This document shows positions 50,522 through 58,904 of a stretch of 64,000 bases of DNA, piece by piece; the first letter of the stretch is position 1, and each line of letters begins with the position of its first letter. The notes below the pieces were generated by a model that saw nothing but the letters and a program-made list of their open reading frames with translations, ran no database searches and had not been told where the DNA came from. Made by a program: the position numbers and the translations under genes. Source of the stretch: Schlegelella_A sp965246805 (GTDB taxonomy: Bacteria; Pseudomonadota; Gammaproteobacteria; Burkholderiales; Burkholderiaceae_C). Location: assembly GCA_965246805.1 (NCBI GenBank), contig CBDFFO010000009.1, forward strand, positions 558,001 through 622,000, written 5' to 3'.

Positions 50522-51138
50522 AAATGCCACCACAAGTGCTTGAGTCCGGCCGACTCGATCGCCGCGAACAACAGCGCGAGCAGACCGAGCGCATAAAGCG
50601 CCGGACCCGGTGATGCATCGGCAAGCCCCGCCAGCCGAACCAGCGAAAGCAAGGCGCCCACCGTGAACACCTCCACCATGTTCCAACGGGCGGCTTCGTG
50701 CAGCGCCCGCACGCCCCACGCGAAACCCGGCGGCGTTCGGCCGAGCGCCAGTGGTACCAGCAGGTACAGCCGCAAGGCGATGTAGAGACCGGGCGCGATC
50801 AGGGCGGTGAATGCCGCGGTGATCGCGACCAGCGGGTCGCCGTCGTGCCACGCCCGCACCATCGCGACTGGCAAAGTGCTGGTGACGACGGTGCTGCCGA
50901 AGCGCAGCGTGAGCACGTTGGCCGTGACCGCGACACCATAGACGACGAATGCCGTGATCGTCAGCGCAAGGACCGTGTCGAAGCCGAGCCGATGGCCGCG
51001 GCCCAAGACCGCTTCGCAGCGCGTGCAGCGGGCGGAGCGACCTTTGTTCGGTGCGATCCATCGATGCGGCAGACCACACTGTCCGCAGACGACGATGCTG
51101 TCCTCTGCCCGACGCGCCGGCGCCGAATCCGTCACCAC
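50518..51138 (-). CDS. PqiA-type membrane protein, first half-protein
   Basis: 206 residues. N-terminal zinc ribbon with CGQC and CTRC, then about four membrane segments (FDTVLALTITAFVVYGVAV, AFTALIAPGLYIALRLYLL, NMVEVFTVGALLSLVRLAG). This matches the first module of PqiA. First gene of a four-gene unit in which every junction overlaps. No obvious promoter element was read in the 176 bases upstream. Confidence 0.87.
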   Translation of the reverse strand: MVTDSAPARRAEDSIVVCGQCGLPHRWIAPNKGRSARCTRCEAVLGRGHRLGFDTVLALTITAFVVYGVAVTANVLTLRFGSTVVTSTLPVAMVRAWHDGDPLVAITAAFTALIAPGLYIALRLYLLVPLALGRTPPGFAWGVRALHEAARWNMVEVFTVGALLSLVRLAGLADASPGPALYALGLLALLFAAIESAGLKHLWWHL

Positions 51139-51314
51139 GACGCGACGGCCGACGTCGCCACAGCGAAGCGCATCGCGCCGTGCGGACGAGTATCGAATGG
51201 GTCGGCTCGGCCCTGAGGGCGCGGTCTATCGGTCGGAAACACGCAGCGATTATCGACGGCGAACGTGGCTGATCGCAACGCCGACCCGGCCATCAAACCG
51301 CGAAAACGGGCCGG

Positions 51315-51569
51315 TCAGAGCGAGGCGTGAACCGCGACCGTGCTGGGCACGACGAGCGTCGACCCCTTTGCTTCCCGGTGGACCTGGTCAGCACGCCGCA
51401 CGGCACCCTCGACGACACCGTAGAAGCCGAGAAGCAATGCGACCGCGACCAAGCCCCCCACGAGCGGAACCCACGGGCGCATCACCGCGCCCGCAATGTC
51501 GACCCCAGATGGTGCCCAGCGCGCGTCAGGGGTCCCTGAGCGTGACGTGCCGAATCGTGATCGCTGCAT
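51315..51569 (-). CDS. Hypothetical small membrane protein
   Basis: 84 residues, not recognised. One clear membrane segment (PWVPLVGGLVAVALLLGFYGVVEGAV) with a polar N-terminus and a short C-terminal tail. Chosen start ATG 51569 because AAGGA lies 8 bases ahead; the frame is open another 240 bases upstream. It precedes the pqiA genes on the same strand by 176 bases. Confidence 0.55.
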   Translation of the reverse strand: MQRSRFGTSRSGTPDARWAPSGVDIAGAVMRPWVPLVGGLVAVALLLGFYGVVEGAVRRADQVHREAKGSTLVVPSTVAVHASL

Positions 51570-52083
51570 TAGCGAATTCCTTTTTGGTCGGCGCTGAACG
51601 GCGACAGTCTGCGGGCGGTCGGCTGCGACGCCCGCAAAGGGGACCGCGGTGACTCGGCGCGGCGCCGTGACCGAACGCCGCGAAGCTGCAGTCGACTCGA
51701 CCCCAAGCTGCGCCGTCGGCGATGAATTGAAGAACCATTTGACGAAACGGTCGAGCCACGGGATCGGGGTCAGCACGCAATTCTCCGGAATGGACCGAAG
51801 CCTAACCATTGGGCTCGGACGCGACAGCCGGCCGATCTCGATGCAACACGTCGGAAGATACCTACGGCTGACGAAGAGCGAGGTTGCACGGTTCCGTTCT
51901 GCCGGGCAGCGCGTTCGTCGTTTTTTTGACCCGTTCGCCTACATCGCTCGGCATCGACTTCCGACGTCGGGAACGGCACTTGCGTGCGATGCTCACGCCG
52001 TGCGCCGTGACCGACGAACACCGACTCGAAAGCGTCTCCAACGCCGTGACTGCACCGCTCCACTTCCCCGCCGAAAGCACGCC
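51570..52083. other. 514-base intergenic region
   Basis: It separates divergent genes. The + frame of the transglutaminase stays open here, but the translation is Arg-rich, has no recognisable domain and starts are poor, so I treat it as non-coding. No repeat or RNA structure stood out. It should hold promoters for both sides. Confidence 0.6.
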
Positions 52084-52920
52084 ATGCTGATCAAAATTGG
52101 ATTCGACATCGAACTGGCCGTCGCCACGCCGATGGCCCTGATCTATCTGTTGCGCGTCCACCCCTCGCGCCGCGACGACCTGCTCGCGCCCGAAGACCTG
52201 AAGGTGAGCGGGGATCTCGAGCCCGAGGAGTACATCGACAGCTTCGGCAACCACTGCGGTCGCGTCAACGTGCCGACGACCATGAGCACGATCCGCCTCA
52301 CCAACAGCGCCACCGTGCGCGACCCCGGCATTCCCGACCCGATCGTGGCGGATGCGCGCCAGCACGACCCGACCGAACTTCCCTTCTCGACGTTGCAGTT
52401 CCTGTTGCCCAGCCGTTATTGCGAGGTCGACAGCGAACTGCTGAATTTCGCCTGGAATAAATTCGGCCCGGTCCCGCCGGGATGGCAGCGCGTACAGGCC
52501 ATCTGCGATTTCGTCCATGGCCATATCAAGTTCGATTACCAGTCGGCACGGCCGACGAAGACGGCGCTCGACGGCTTCCGGGAGCAGATCGGCGTGTGTC
52601 GCGACTTCACGCATCTGGCCGTCACGCTCTGCCGCTGCATGAACATACCGGCGCGATACACCACCGGGTACCTGGGTGACATCGGCGTCGACATCGTGCC
52701 GCTGCCCGGCGACTTCAGCGCCTGGTTCGAGGTCTTCCTTGGCGACCGCTGGCACACCTTCGACGCCCGCCACAACGCGCGGCGCATCGGACGAATCGTG
52801 ATGGCGCGCGGCCGCGATGCGGGCGACGTGCCGATCACGATGGCATTCGGTCCGAGCACGCTGCTGAAGTTCGAAGTGATCACCGACGAGATCAAAGACG
52901 AGAAGCTGCAGGAGGCCTGA
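52084..52920 (+). CDS. Transglutaminase-like (papain-fold) protein with altered His motif
   Basis: 278 residues. An N-terminal beta-domain is followed by a transglutaminase-core fold with Cys172 in IGVCRDFTHLAVTLCR. The usual HAW motif reads Ser212 here (DFSAWFEVFLGDRW), and the Asp lies in HTFDARHN (Asp227). The closing block RRIGRIVMARGRDAGDVPI is typical of this subfamily as I recall it. Other His residues nearby, such as His224, might serve. Cytoplasmic by sequence, no signal peptide. A 53-residue acidic protein gene starts 2 bases after the stop. Start ATG 52084 is chosen since the conserved part begins there. Confidence 0.87.
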   Translation: MLIKIGFDIELAVATPMALIYLLRVHPSRRDDLLAPEDLKVSGDLEPEEYIDSFGNHCGRVNVPTTMSTIRLTNSATVRDPGIPDPIVADARQHDPTELPFSTLQFLLPSRYCEVDSELLNFAWNKFGPVPPGWQRVQAICDFVHGHIKFDYQSARPTKTALDGFREQIGVCRDFTHLAVTLCRCMNIPARYTTGYLGDIGVDIVPLPGDFSAWFEVFLGDRWHTFDARHNARRIGRIVMARGRDAGDVPITMAFGPSTLLKFEVITDEIKDEKLQEA

Positions 52921-52922
52921 CC

Positions 52923-53084
52923 GTGGCCGCGACCCGACGCCCCATCATTCCGAACGACCCCGCCTACGAGGAAGAGCTCGACCCGGCGCTGCGCGAGAGA
53001 AAATTCGAAGACGAGTTCGAGGAGTCGAGCGACGTCGAACCGTCGTCCGACGAACTCGATGAACCGGATGTGAGGCCGGGGTGA
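52923..53084 (+). CDS. Very acidic 53-residue protein
   Basis: Starts at a GTG with a strong AGGAGG 8 bases ahead, lying inside the end of the transglutaminase gene. The product is rich in Glu and Asp (EEELDPALRERKFEDEFEESS) with a Pro-rich start. I do not know the family. The tight spacing argues that it is translated with the transglutaminase-like protein and may bind it. It converges with the AsmA gene, leaving 16 bases between stops. Confidence 0.65.
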   Translation: MAATRRPIIPNDPAYEEELDPALRERKFEDEFEESSDVEPSSDELDEPDVRPG

Positions 53085-53100
53085 CCGCGCGGGCGGTCAG

Positions 53101-55365
53101 TTAACGCTTCGCCGCAGCGGTCGTTGCGGCGGCTTGACCCGGCGGTCTCGGCAACGACACCTTGCTGCGCTCGACCAATCCGTCGCAATCGTGATCTGCC
53201 TTGGCCGCCTCATCGCTCGAGCCGGTGTCAATGAACGGGATCAGCGCGGCAATGGGGTTCAGCAACGAGAGCAGCACCGCGGCGCCGGCTTTGCCCGCCA
53301 GCTTGCCGGTCTCGAGCGATATTTTCGGATCGCCCAGCGTGCCTTTCACGTGAATCGGCGTGCGCAGCGCGAACGGGCTGAAGTCTTTCGGCGAGACCAC
53401 GGCACGCAGGTCCATCACTTCGCTTTGCAACGAGATCGTGCCGTCGATCAGCACGGTGGAGTCGGGGGTGTTGATGACGAAGACCTTCGGCCTCGCGACG
53501 CCCTTGTCCACGGCGAGGTCGGCCAAGTTGCATTGGATCTTCAACGCGTCGTCACCCTTGACCCACATGCCGAGCGCTTGCGCGACGTCGATGCCGATCG
53601 CCTCGACCGCGAGGTGCGAAATCGTGCCCTGTCGCAAGTGGAAACGCATGCCTCCGTTCAAGCTCGCGAGGATCGCCGCCGTCGACTTGCCCTCTCCGGC
53701 CACCTTGATCTGGCCATCGAGCTTGCCGGCGATGTAGGGTGGCGCGCCGCCATCGCGCTTCTGGTGCAGCCATTGATCGAGTGCCACGCCCCGCAGACGA
53801 AGGTCGGCGTTCCACAGTGCGACGGAGCCGCGGCCATCGAGCTGCAGGTTGCCGAGCAACGAACCCTGGGCGGTGCGCGCGTCAATGTCGTCGAGTCGGA
53901 GCACGCCACCGGTGAGGGTTAGGTGGGTACGCAGTGGCTTCAACGGTTCGAGCAGGCTGGTGCCGAGATCGAGATAACCAATGTCGAACAGCACGTTCGC
54001 GTCCATCGCGCGCAACGACGGCAGGTCGAACTCTCGGTCGGGGATCACCTTGTCGCTCCCCTGCGATTTGTCGATGGCCGGTTTCCTGTCGAGGGTCGCG
54101 GGTCGCGAACCGCCACCGACCGCGGGCCCCAGGTCGGCCAGCACGAGCCGGCTCCCCCCGAGGCGCCCGGAAAGAACCGGCGTTGGCTTCGACTTGTCGA
54201 ACGTGAAGGCGCCGTTCAAGCGGCTCGAGCCGATGTCCGCTTTCGAAAACACGGCCTTGTAGACGTCGCCGTCCTTCACGACAAAACCCGCGGTGCTGAA
54301 GGCCGGCGTCGTTGGCAGCGTGATTCCGAGCGGGTCGCCCGCGGCGGCGAGCGACGGGCCTGCCAGGCTGAAGCGGCCGCGCAGGCCGGCGAAATGCATT
54401 GGATCGCTCGCGCTGCCATCAAATGTGAGGCGCGCACGTCCCACTTTCGCATCGATCGTCAAGGGCTGCGCAGGCGCCGCCGCCCCTTCACTCAAGAGGC
54501 GCAGCACGCCACCGGTGTGCAGGTCGATGTGCAGCGGCAGCTTCCGGTAGTCACCGGTCGCGACGAGCTGCAAGCCGTCCTGGCCCGGTGTGAAGGCCGG
54601 TGCCGAGGCAGCCGAACCCGGGCGACCCGGCGACGTGATTGCGATGCCGGACGATCGGTCGATGGACCCTGCGCCGCTCGCCGCGCTCCCGAGCGGATGC
54701 GGGCCGCTGGCCGTGGCCCCGTGGGCGATTGCCACGGCGGCCCCGGACGCGGCGGCGCTCGCTGCCGCCAGATCGAACTGGCGCGCAACGCTGCTGTCGG
54801 TGAGCGCGAAACGCGCGTCGATGTTCGCGGGCAGCAATTGATCTCGGTACGTGACGCTGCCGTCGGCGACGCGCAGGCTGCCGAACGTCGGCAACGCCGA
54901 CGGCGCGTTCGGGTCCGCAGGCGCATTGGCCTTGTCCGGGTTGAACTGCCACGACGCGCGCCCGTCGGCAAGGCGCTCGATCTGGGCGTCGAAGGTCGCG
55001 GCCTCGAGGTCCTCGATGCGGAGGGCGCCACCGCGGTAGACGTGCCAGAGGTCGATGTAGCGCAGCTTCAATGCGACGTCGCTCGCGAGAAACGTGTGCG
55101 GTGCCTGGCTCCAGGACGCAGCGCCGATCTCGATGCGCGCTGCGCGCACGCGCACGCTGCCGAGGAGACCGATGCGCACATCCGGCGTTTTCGGATCGGT
55201 TCCGAACTCGATTTTCCGGTCGAGGGCGCTCGAAAGCCTGCTCTGCAGCGGTGCGACGAGGAACGGCCAACCCAACGCCTCGCAGACACCGACCACGACG
55301 ACCAGCGTCAAGACAGCACCGCCGACGACCCACGGCCAGTGCCGTCGCGACGTGTTCGTCACCAC
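53101..55365 (-). CDS. AsmA-family protein
   Basis: About 754 residues. One N-terminal membrane segment (WPWVVGGAVLTLVVVVGVCEAL) is followed by a large periplasmic region. AsmA signatures are seen at the start (DRKIEFGTDPK, ALKLRYIDL) and in the late domain (GSLLGNLQLDGRG, LASLNGGMRFHLRQGTISHLAVEAIGID, DLRAVVSPKDFSPFALRTPIHVKGTLGDPKIS). AsmA-like proteins are long bridge-type lipid-transport proteins between the two membranes. The start is taken at GTG 55365 with GGGGAA ahead; a TTG six codons upstream and the next GTG are alternatives. It stands alone on this strand before a 161-base gap. Confidence 0.88.
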   Translation of the reverse strand: MVTNTSRRHWPWVVGGAVLTLVVVVGVCEALGWPFLVAPLQSRLSSALDRKIEFGTDPKTPDVRIGLLGSVRVRAARIEIGAASWSQAPHTFLASDVALKLRYIDLWHVYRGGALRIEDLEAATFDAQIERLADGRASWQFNPDKANAPADPNAPSALPTFGSLRVADGSVTYRDQLLPANIDARFALTDSSVARQFDLAAASAAASGAAVAIAHGATASGPHPLGSAASGAGSIDRSSGIAITSPGRPGSAASAPAFTPGQDGLQLVATGDYRKLPLHIDLHTGGVLRLLSEGAAAPAQPLTIDAKVGRARLTFDGSASDPMHFAGLRGRFSLAGPSLAAAGDPLGITLPTTPAFSTAGFVVKDGDVYKAVFSKADIGSSRLNGAFTFDKSKPTPVLSGRLGGSRLVLADLGPAVGGGSRPATLDRKPAIDKSQGSDKVIPDREFDLPSLRAMDANVLFDIGYLDLGTSLLEPLKPLRTHLTLTGGVLRLDDIDARTAQGSLLGNLQLDGRGSVALWNADLRLRGVALDQWLHQKRDGGAPPYIAGKLDGQIKVAGEGKSTAAILASLNGGMRFHLRQGTISHLAVEAIGIDVAQALGMWVKGDDALKIQCNLADLAVDKGVARPKVFVINTPDSTVLIDGTISLQSEVMDLRAVVSPKDFSPFALRTPIHVKGTLGDPKISLETGKLAGKAGAAVLLSLLNPIAALIPFIDTGSSDEAAKADHDCDGLVERSKVSLPRPPGQAAATTAAAKR

Positions 55366-55526
55366 TCGGGCTTCCCCACCCAACCCAGCACGAAATGAAC
55401 GCGAACTTTCGCGCCGAAGCTCTCGATGAACATGCCCGCCACTTCCGATTCCAGTGATCGCCGATTCTGGGTAGCCACCCGGGCTCGCCCTATCGGTGGT
55501 CTACCGCACGGGGCGTGGGCAGGCTC

Positions 55527-56525
55527 CTACAGTCGACGCGCGAGCGCGAGCACCTCGGGATTCAACGCGGTCGGAGGGGGGCCGGCGTTGGGTGTCAGCG
55601 CGGCGACGAGGTTGTCGACCGCGAGGCTCGCCATCGCACGCCGCGTAGGGAGGCTCGAACTCGCGATGTGCGGTGTCAGCACGACATTGTCGAGCTCGAG
55701 CAAAGCCGGGTTCAGTTGCGGCTCGCCTTCGAACACATCGAGACCCGCGGCGGCGAGGGTGCGCGCGGCGAGCGCGTGGGCGAGCGCCGCATCGTCGACG
55801 ATGCCGCCGCGCGCGATGTTGGTGAGCGTCGCGGTCGGTTTCATCAGCCCCAGCTCGGCCGCGCCGATCAGGTGATGCGATGCGGCGGTGTAAGGCACCA
55901 CGAGCACCAGGTGGTCGGCCTCGCGCAGCAGCACCTCCTTGCTGACGTACCGCGCCTTCACGGCGGACTCGTCCGTGGCATCGAGCCGTGAACGGTTGTG
56001 GTAGATCACCGGCATGCCGAAGCCGAGCGCGCCGCGCTTCGCGATCGCATGGCCGATGCGACCCATGCCGAGAATGCCGAGCGTGGCGCCGTGCACGTCG
56101 CTGCCGGCGAACAAGTCGACAGACCACTGGTGCCATTCACCACGGCGCAGGAATCGCTCGCTCTCGGTCACGCGGCGCGCGGCGGCCATCATCAACGCGA
56201 AGCCGAAATCGGCGGTGGTCTCGGTGAGCACGTCGGGCGCGTTGCTGACGAGCACGCCGCGCGTCGAGCACGCCGGCACATCGATGTTGTTGTAGCCGAC
56301 GGCCATGCTGCACACCGCGCGCAGGTCGGGGCACTTCGCCAGCAAGTGGGCGTCGATCTTCTCGCTGCCCGTGACGAACACGCCGGCCTGGCCCTGCAGG
56401 CGGCGAATCAGCTCCTCCGTTGGCCAGACCTCGTCGTGCTCGTTACCCGAGACCTCGAAATGTTCGGCGAGACGGGCCATCGTTTCGGGAAAAACGGCGC
56501 GGGCGACAAGAACGGCAGGCTTCAT
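55527..56525 (-). CDS. ghrB: 2-hydroxyacid dehydrogenase (glyoxylate/hydroxypyruvate reductase type)
   Basis: 332 residues. NAD(P)-binding motif LGILGMGRIGHAIAKRG, active-site Arg in NIARGGIVDDAAL, Glu in GLDVFEGEPQLNP and His in LTPHIASSSLPTR. This is the D-isomer-specific hydroxyacid dehydrogenase fold; GhrB-type enzymes reduce glyoxylate and hydroxypyruvate. The ATG at 56525 has AAGGG about 8 bases ahead. It lies 25 bases after the nitroreductase gene, last of four on this strand. The gene symbol is by family resemblance; the substrate may differ. Confidence 0.87.
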   Translation of the reverse strand: MKPAVLVARAVFPETMARLAEHFEVSGNEHDEVWPTEELIRRLQGQAGVFVTGSEKIDAHLLAKCPDLRAVCSMAVGYNNIDVPACSTRGVLVSNAPDVLTETTADFGFALMMAAARRVTESERFLRRGEWHQWSVDLFAGSDVHGATLGILGMGRIGHAIAKRGALGFGMPVIYHNRSRLDATDESAVKARYVSKEVLLREADHLVLVVPYTAASHHLIGAAELGLMKPTATLTNIARGGIVDDAALAHALAARTLAAAGLDVFEGEPQLNPALLELDNVVLTPHIASSSLPTRRAMASLAVDNLVAALTPNAGPPPTALNPEVLALARRL

Positions 56526-56550
56526 GGGGTGACCCTTGATGTTGGACAGA

Positions 56551-57255
56551 TCATTCGAGGAAACGCGTGAACCCTGCGACGGGTTCGCGTTCGGTGACGA
56601 GCGTGTTCTCGATCGCATCCGGGTCGGCGAAGCCGAGCGACATGCCGCACACCAGTTGCTCTTCGGCCGGCGCCCCGATGTGTTCCATGATGATGCGGTG
56701 AAACGCCGTGAACGCGGCCTGCGGGCAGGTGTCGAGACCCCGCGCGCGTGCGCCGATCATCACGCTCTGGAGGAACATGCCGTAGTCGAGCCAGCTGCCC
56801 TGCTGCATCACTCGATCGATCGTGAACATCAGGCCCACCGGCGCGTCGAAGAAATCGTAGTTGCGGGCGTGCTGCGTGTGCATGCGCGCCTTGTCGGTCC
56901 TCGCGATGCCGAGCAGCGTGTAGAGATCCCAGCCCACCTTGCGGCGGCGATCGATGAAGGGCGACTTCCATTCGGTCGGGTAGTACGCGTACTCCTCGGT
57001 GTGCGTGGCGCGCACGGCCGGGTCGTCGTAGGCCGCCCGGATGCGTCGTGACAGCGCGAGCTTGCTGCTGCCGGTGAGCACGTAGACCTTCCACGGCTGC
57101 GTGTTGGTGCCCGAAGGCGCGCGCGCCGCGTCGGCGAGGATCGCTTCGACGGTCGCGCGCGGCACCGAGGTGGGCAGGAAAGCGCGCAAGGAGCGGCGCG
57201 ACGTGAGCGCGGCGACGCCTTGATCGGCGGCGGGTGTCGGGTCGGGGGCGGTCAT
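56551..57255 (-). CDS. Nitroreductase family protein (FMN)
   Basis: 234 residues. Typical N-terminus RRSLRAFLPTSVPRATVEAILADAARAPSGTNTQPWKVYV, whose RRSxRxF and PSGTNTQPW parts contact FMN, and a C-terminal block GMSLGFADPDAIENTL. Members reduce nitroaromatics, quinones or enones using NAD(P)H. The ATG overlaps the thioesterase stop as ATGA, so it is translated with it. Substrate unknown. Confidence 0.92.
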   Translation of the reverse strand: MTAPDPTPAADQGVAALTSRRSLRAFLPTSVPRATVEAILADAARAPSGTNTQPWKVYVLTGSSKLALSRRIRAAYDDPAVRATHTEEYAYYPTEWKSPFIDRRRKVGWDLYTLLGIARTDKARMHTQHARNYDFFDAPVGLMFTIDRVMQQGSWLDYGMFLQSVMIGARARGLDTCPQAAFTAFHRIIMEHIGAPAEEQLVCGMSLGFADPDAIENTLVTEREPVAGFTRFLE

Positions 57256-57704
57256 GAGATTCCTTGCAAGGCGACACGCAGCGGATCGGGCAGGGCGATC
57301 GGGCGGCGCGACAATCGGTCGACATACACATGGACGAAATGGCCGCGTGCCGCGGTCTCGTCGACCCCGCGCGCGAACACGCCGAGTTCGAAGCGCACGC
57401 TGCTCAAGCCGACGCGTGCGGCACGCAAGCCGACATCGAGGGGCTCCGGAAAGGCGAGCGACGTGAAGTGACTGCAGCCCGTTTCGGCGACCAGGCCGAT
57501 CACCGAGCCCTGCTGTGCATCGAGCGCCCCAGCCTCGATCAGGAAGGCGTTCACTGCGGTGTCGAAGAGGCTGTAGTAGACAACGTTGTTGAGGTGGCCG
57601 TAGACGTCGTTGTCCATCCAGCGCGTGGTAACCGGCGCAACGCGCTTGTAGTCGCGCCTCGCATCCGGACGGACTCGGTCGGCGGCGGTCGGGCTCGTCG
57701 TCAT
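57252..57704 (-). CDS. Acyl-CoA thioesterase, 4HBT hotdog fold
   Basis: 150 residues. The hotdog signature RWMDNDVYGHLNNVVYYSLFDTA holds the catalytic Asp region of the 4-hydroxybenzoyl-CoA thioesterase type. Later blocks are HFTSLAFPEPLDVGLRAARVG and RFELGVFARG. The start ATG 57704 is chosen because it overlaps the upstream stop as ATGA; an ATG six codons earlier is ignored. Acts on acyl-CoA of unknown chain. Confidence 0.9.
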   Translation of the reverse strand: MTTSPTAADRVRPDARRDYKRVAPVTTRWMDNDVYGHLNNVVYYSLFDTAVNAFLIEAGALDAQQGSVIGLVAETGCSHFTSLAFPEPLDVGLRAARVGLSSVRFELGVFARGVDETAARGHFVHVYVDRLSRRPIALPDPLRVALQGIS

Positions 57705-58645
57705 GCAGCGGGATTGTTCCACTCGCGCCAGCTGGCGAGCGCTTCGTCGATGGTGGCGACCTGCACGTCGACGGTGTCTTCGATGCGATGGCCGTAGCCG
57801 CCGGCCATCGAGAGCGCGACCGGCAAATGCCGCTCTCGGAGCGCTCGCAGCACGCGCCGATCGCGTTCACGCAGGCCCGCCGCGGTGAGCTTCAGTCGGC
57901 CGAGGCGATCGCCCTCGTGCGGATCGGCGCCGGCGAGAAAAAAGACAAAGCCGATCGGACGCTCGACATGGAACTGCCACAGCGCGCCGAGTGCGTCGTC
58001 GAGTGCTGCGAGGTAGGGGTCATCGGCGCAGCCGTCGGGCAACGCCACGTCGAGCCGGCCGGCGACCTTTCGGAACGGGAAGTTCCTCGCGCCGTGCAGC
58101 GAGAGCGTGAAGACTGTCGGATCGCCTTCGAAGATGCTCGCGGTGCCGTCGCCCTGGTGCACGTCGAGATCGATCACCGCGATGTTCAGCGCGGGCGAGT
58201 CCGTCCACGCACTGCCCTGCCATTCGGCCTGCATCAGCCGCGCCGCGACCGCGGTGTCGTTGAAGATGCAGAAGCCGCCGCCCTTGTCGGCATGGGCGTG
58301 GTGGGTGCCACCGCCAAGGTTGACGGCGACGCCCTCGTGCAAGGCCACGCGCGCCGCAGCGATCGTCGCGCCGACCGACCCGCGGGCGCGCAGCGGCATC
58401 AGCGGGCTCCAGGCGAAGCCGATCTCGCGTTGTGCGGCGGCACTCAGGCGCCCGTGCTGCACCGCCTCGACATAGTCGGCGGTATGCACTCGCAGCAGGT
58501 CGGCGTCGACCGCGCCGTCGGCCACGTTCAGCGAGATGTCGGCCCGACCTTCGACCCGTTCACGCAGCAGGCGGTACTTCGACGCCGGGAAGCGATGCCC
58601 CGGCGGCAGGGGCACATCGTGCTGGGCGAAATAGAAGGCCTTCAT
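57701..58645 (-). CDS. Histone deacetylase-like amidohydrolase
   Basis: 314 residues. Zinc amidohydrolase of the arginase/deacetylase superfamily: GGGTHHAHADKGGGFCIFND, DLDVHQGDGTASIFEGD with metal-ligand Asp and His, LAGADPHEGDRLGRL and MAGGYGH. Bacterial members deacetylate acetylpolyamines or other small amides, or proteins. First gene of a four-gene run: deacetylase, thioesterase, nitroreductase, hydroxyacid dehydrogenase; the first three junctions are ATGA or close. The start ATG is at 58645; Arg/Ala-rich open sequence upstream is left out. Confidence 0.9.
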   Translation of the reverse strand: MKAFYFAQHDVPLPPGHRFPASKYRLLRERVEGRADISLNVADGAVDADLLRVHTADYVEAVQHGRLSAAAQREIGFAWSPLMPLRARGSVGATIAAARVALHEGVAVNLGGGTHHAHADKGGGFCIFNDTAVAARLMQAEWQGSAWTDSPALNIAVIDLDVHQGDGTASIFEGDPTVFTLSLHGARNFPFRKVAGRLDVALPDGCADDPYLAALDDALGALWQFHVERPIGFVFFLAGADPHEGDRLGRLKLTAAGLRERDRRVLRALRERHLPVALSMAGGYGHRIEDTVDVQVATIDEALASWREWNNPAA

Positions 58646-58807
58646 GCGAGCGGCCAATTGTGCCGAGCGCGTGGCGGCGCCTTCAGCGCCGGGTCGTGGG
58701 CCCCATGCTGCAGTGCCGCAGCGCGAGCCTGGCCCAACGCACCGCTTCTGCTCACGAGCACTACTTAGAGTGCCACGCCTAGAGTGTCGAAAACCGGTTC
58801 CAGGTTC

Positions 58808-58835
58808 TTGCATCCGGGTTATCCCGCTCTATACT
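58808..58835 (+). promoter_or_regulatory. Sigma-70-type promoter of the phasin gene
   Basis: TTGCAT at 58808-58813, 16-base spacer, TATACT at 58830-58835. The expected start point is near 58842, about 60 bases before the phaP ATG. Confidence 0.7.
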
Positions 58836-58844
58836 TCGCTCATG

Positions 58845-58858
58845 TTGCGGCGCAGCAA
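58845..58858 (+). promoter_or_regulatory. Palindromic operator candidate at the phasin start point (PhaR-like)
   Basis: TTGCGGCGCAGCAA, an inverted repeat TTGC-N6-GCAA. It lies just past the -10 box, where a repressor would block initiation. In Cupriavidus PhaR represses phaP at a comparable place; that this is a PhaR site is inferred. Confidence 0.5.
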
Positions 58859-58904
58859 TAACACGATCCCAGCCGCCCGATTTCAAACCCAACGGAGACC
58901 CGCC

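Noticed and set aside
50522..51079. A longer N-terminus for the second pqiA module.
   Set aside because: It would be read over the first pqiA module in another frame and encodes Arg-rich, domain-free sequence; the GTG at 50521 is a better start.
51649..52083. An upstream in-frame extension of the transglutaminase-like gene.
   Set aside because: The extension is Arg-rich with no domain and the conserved protein begins at 52084.
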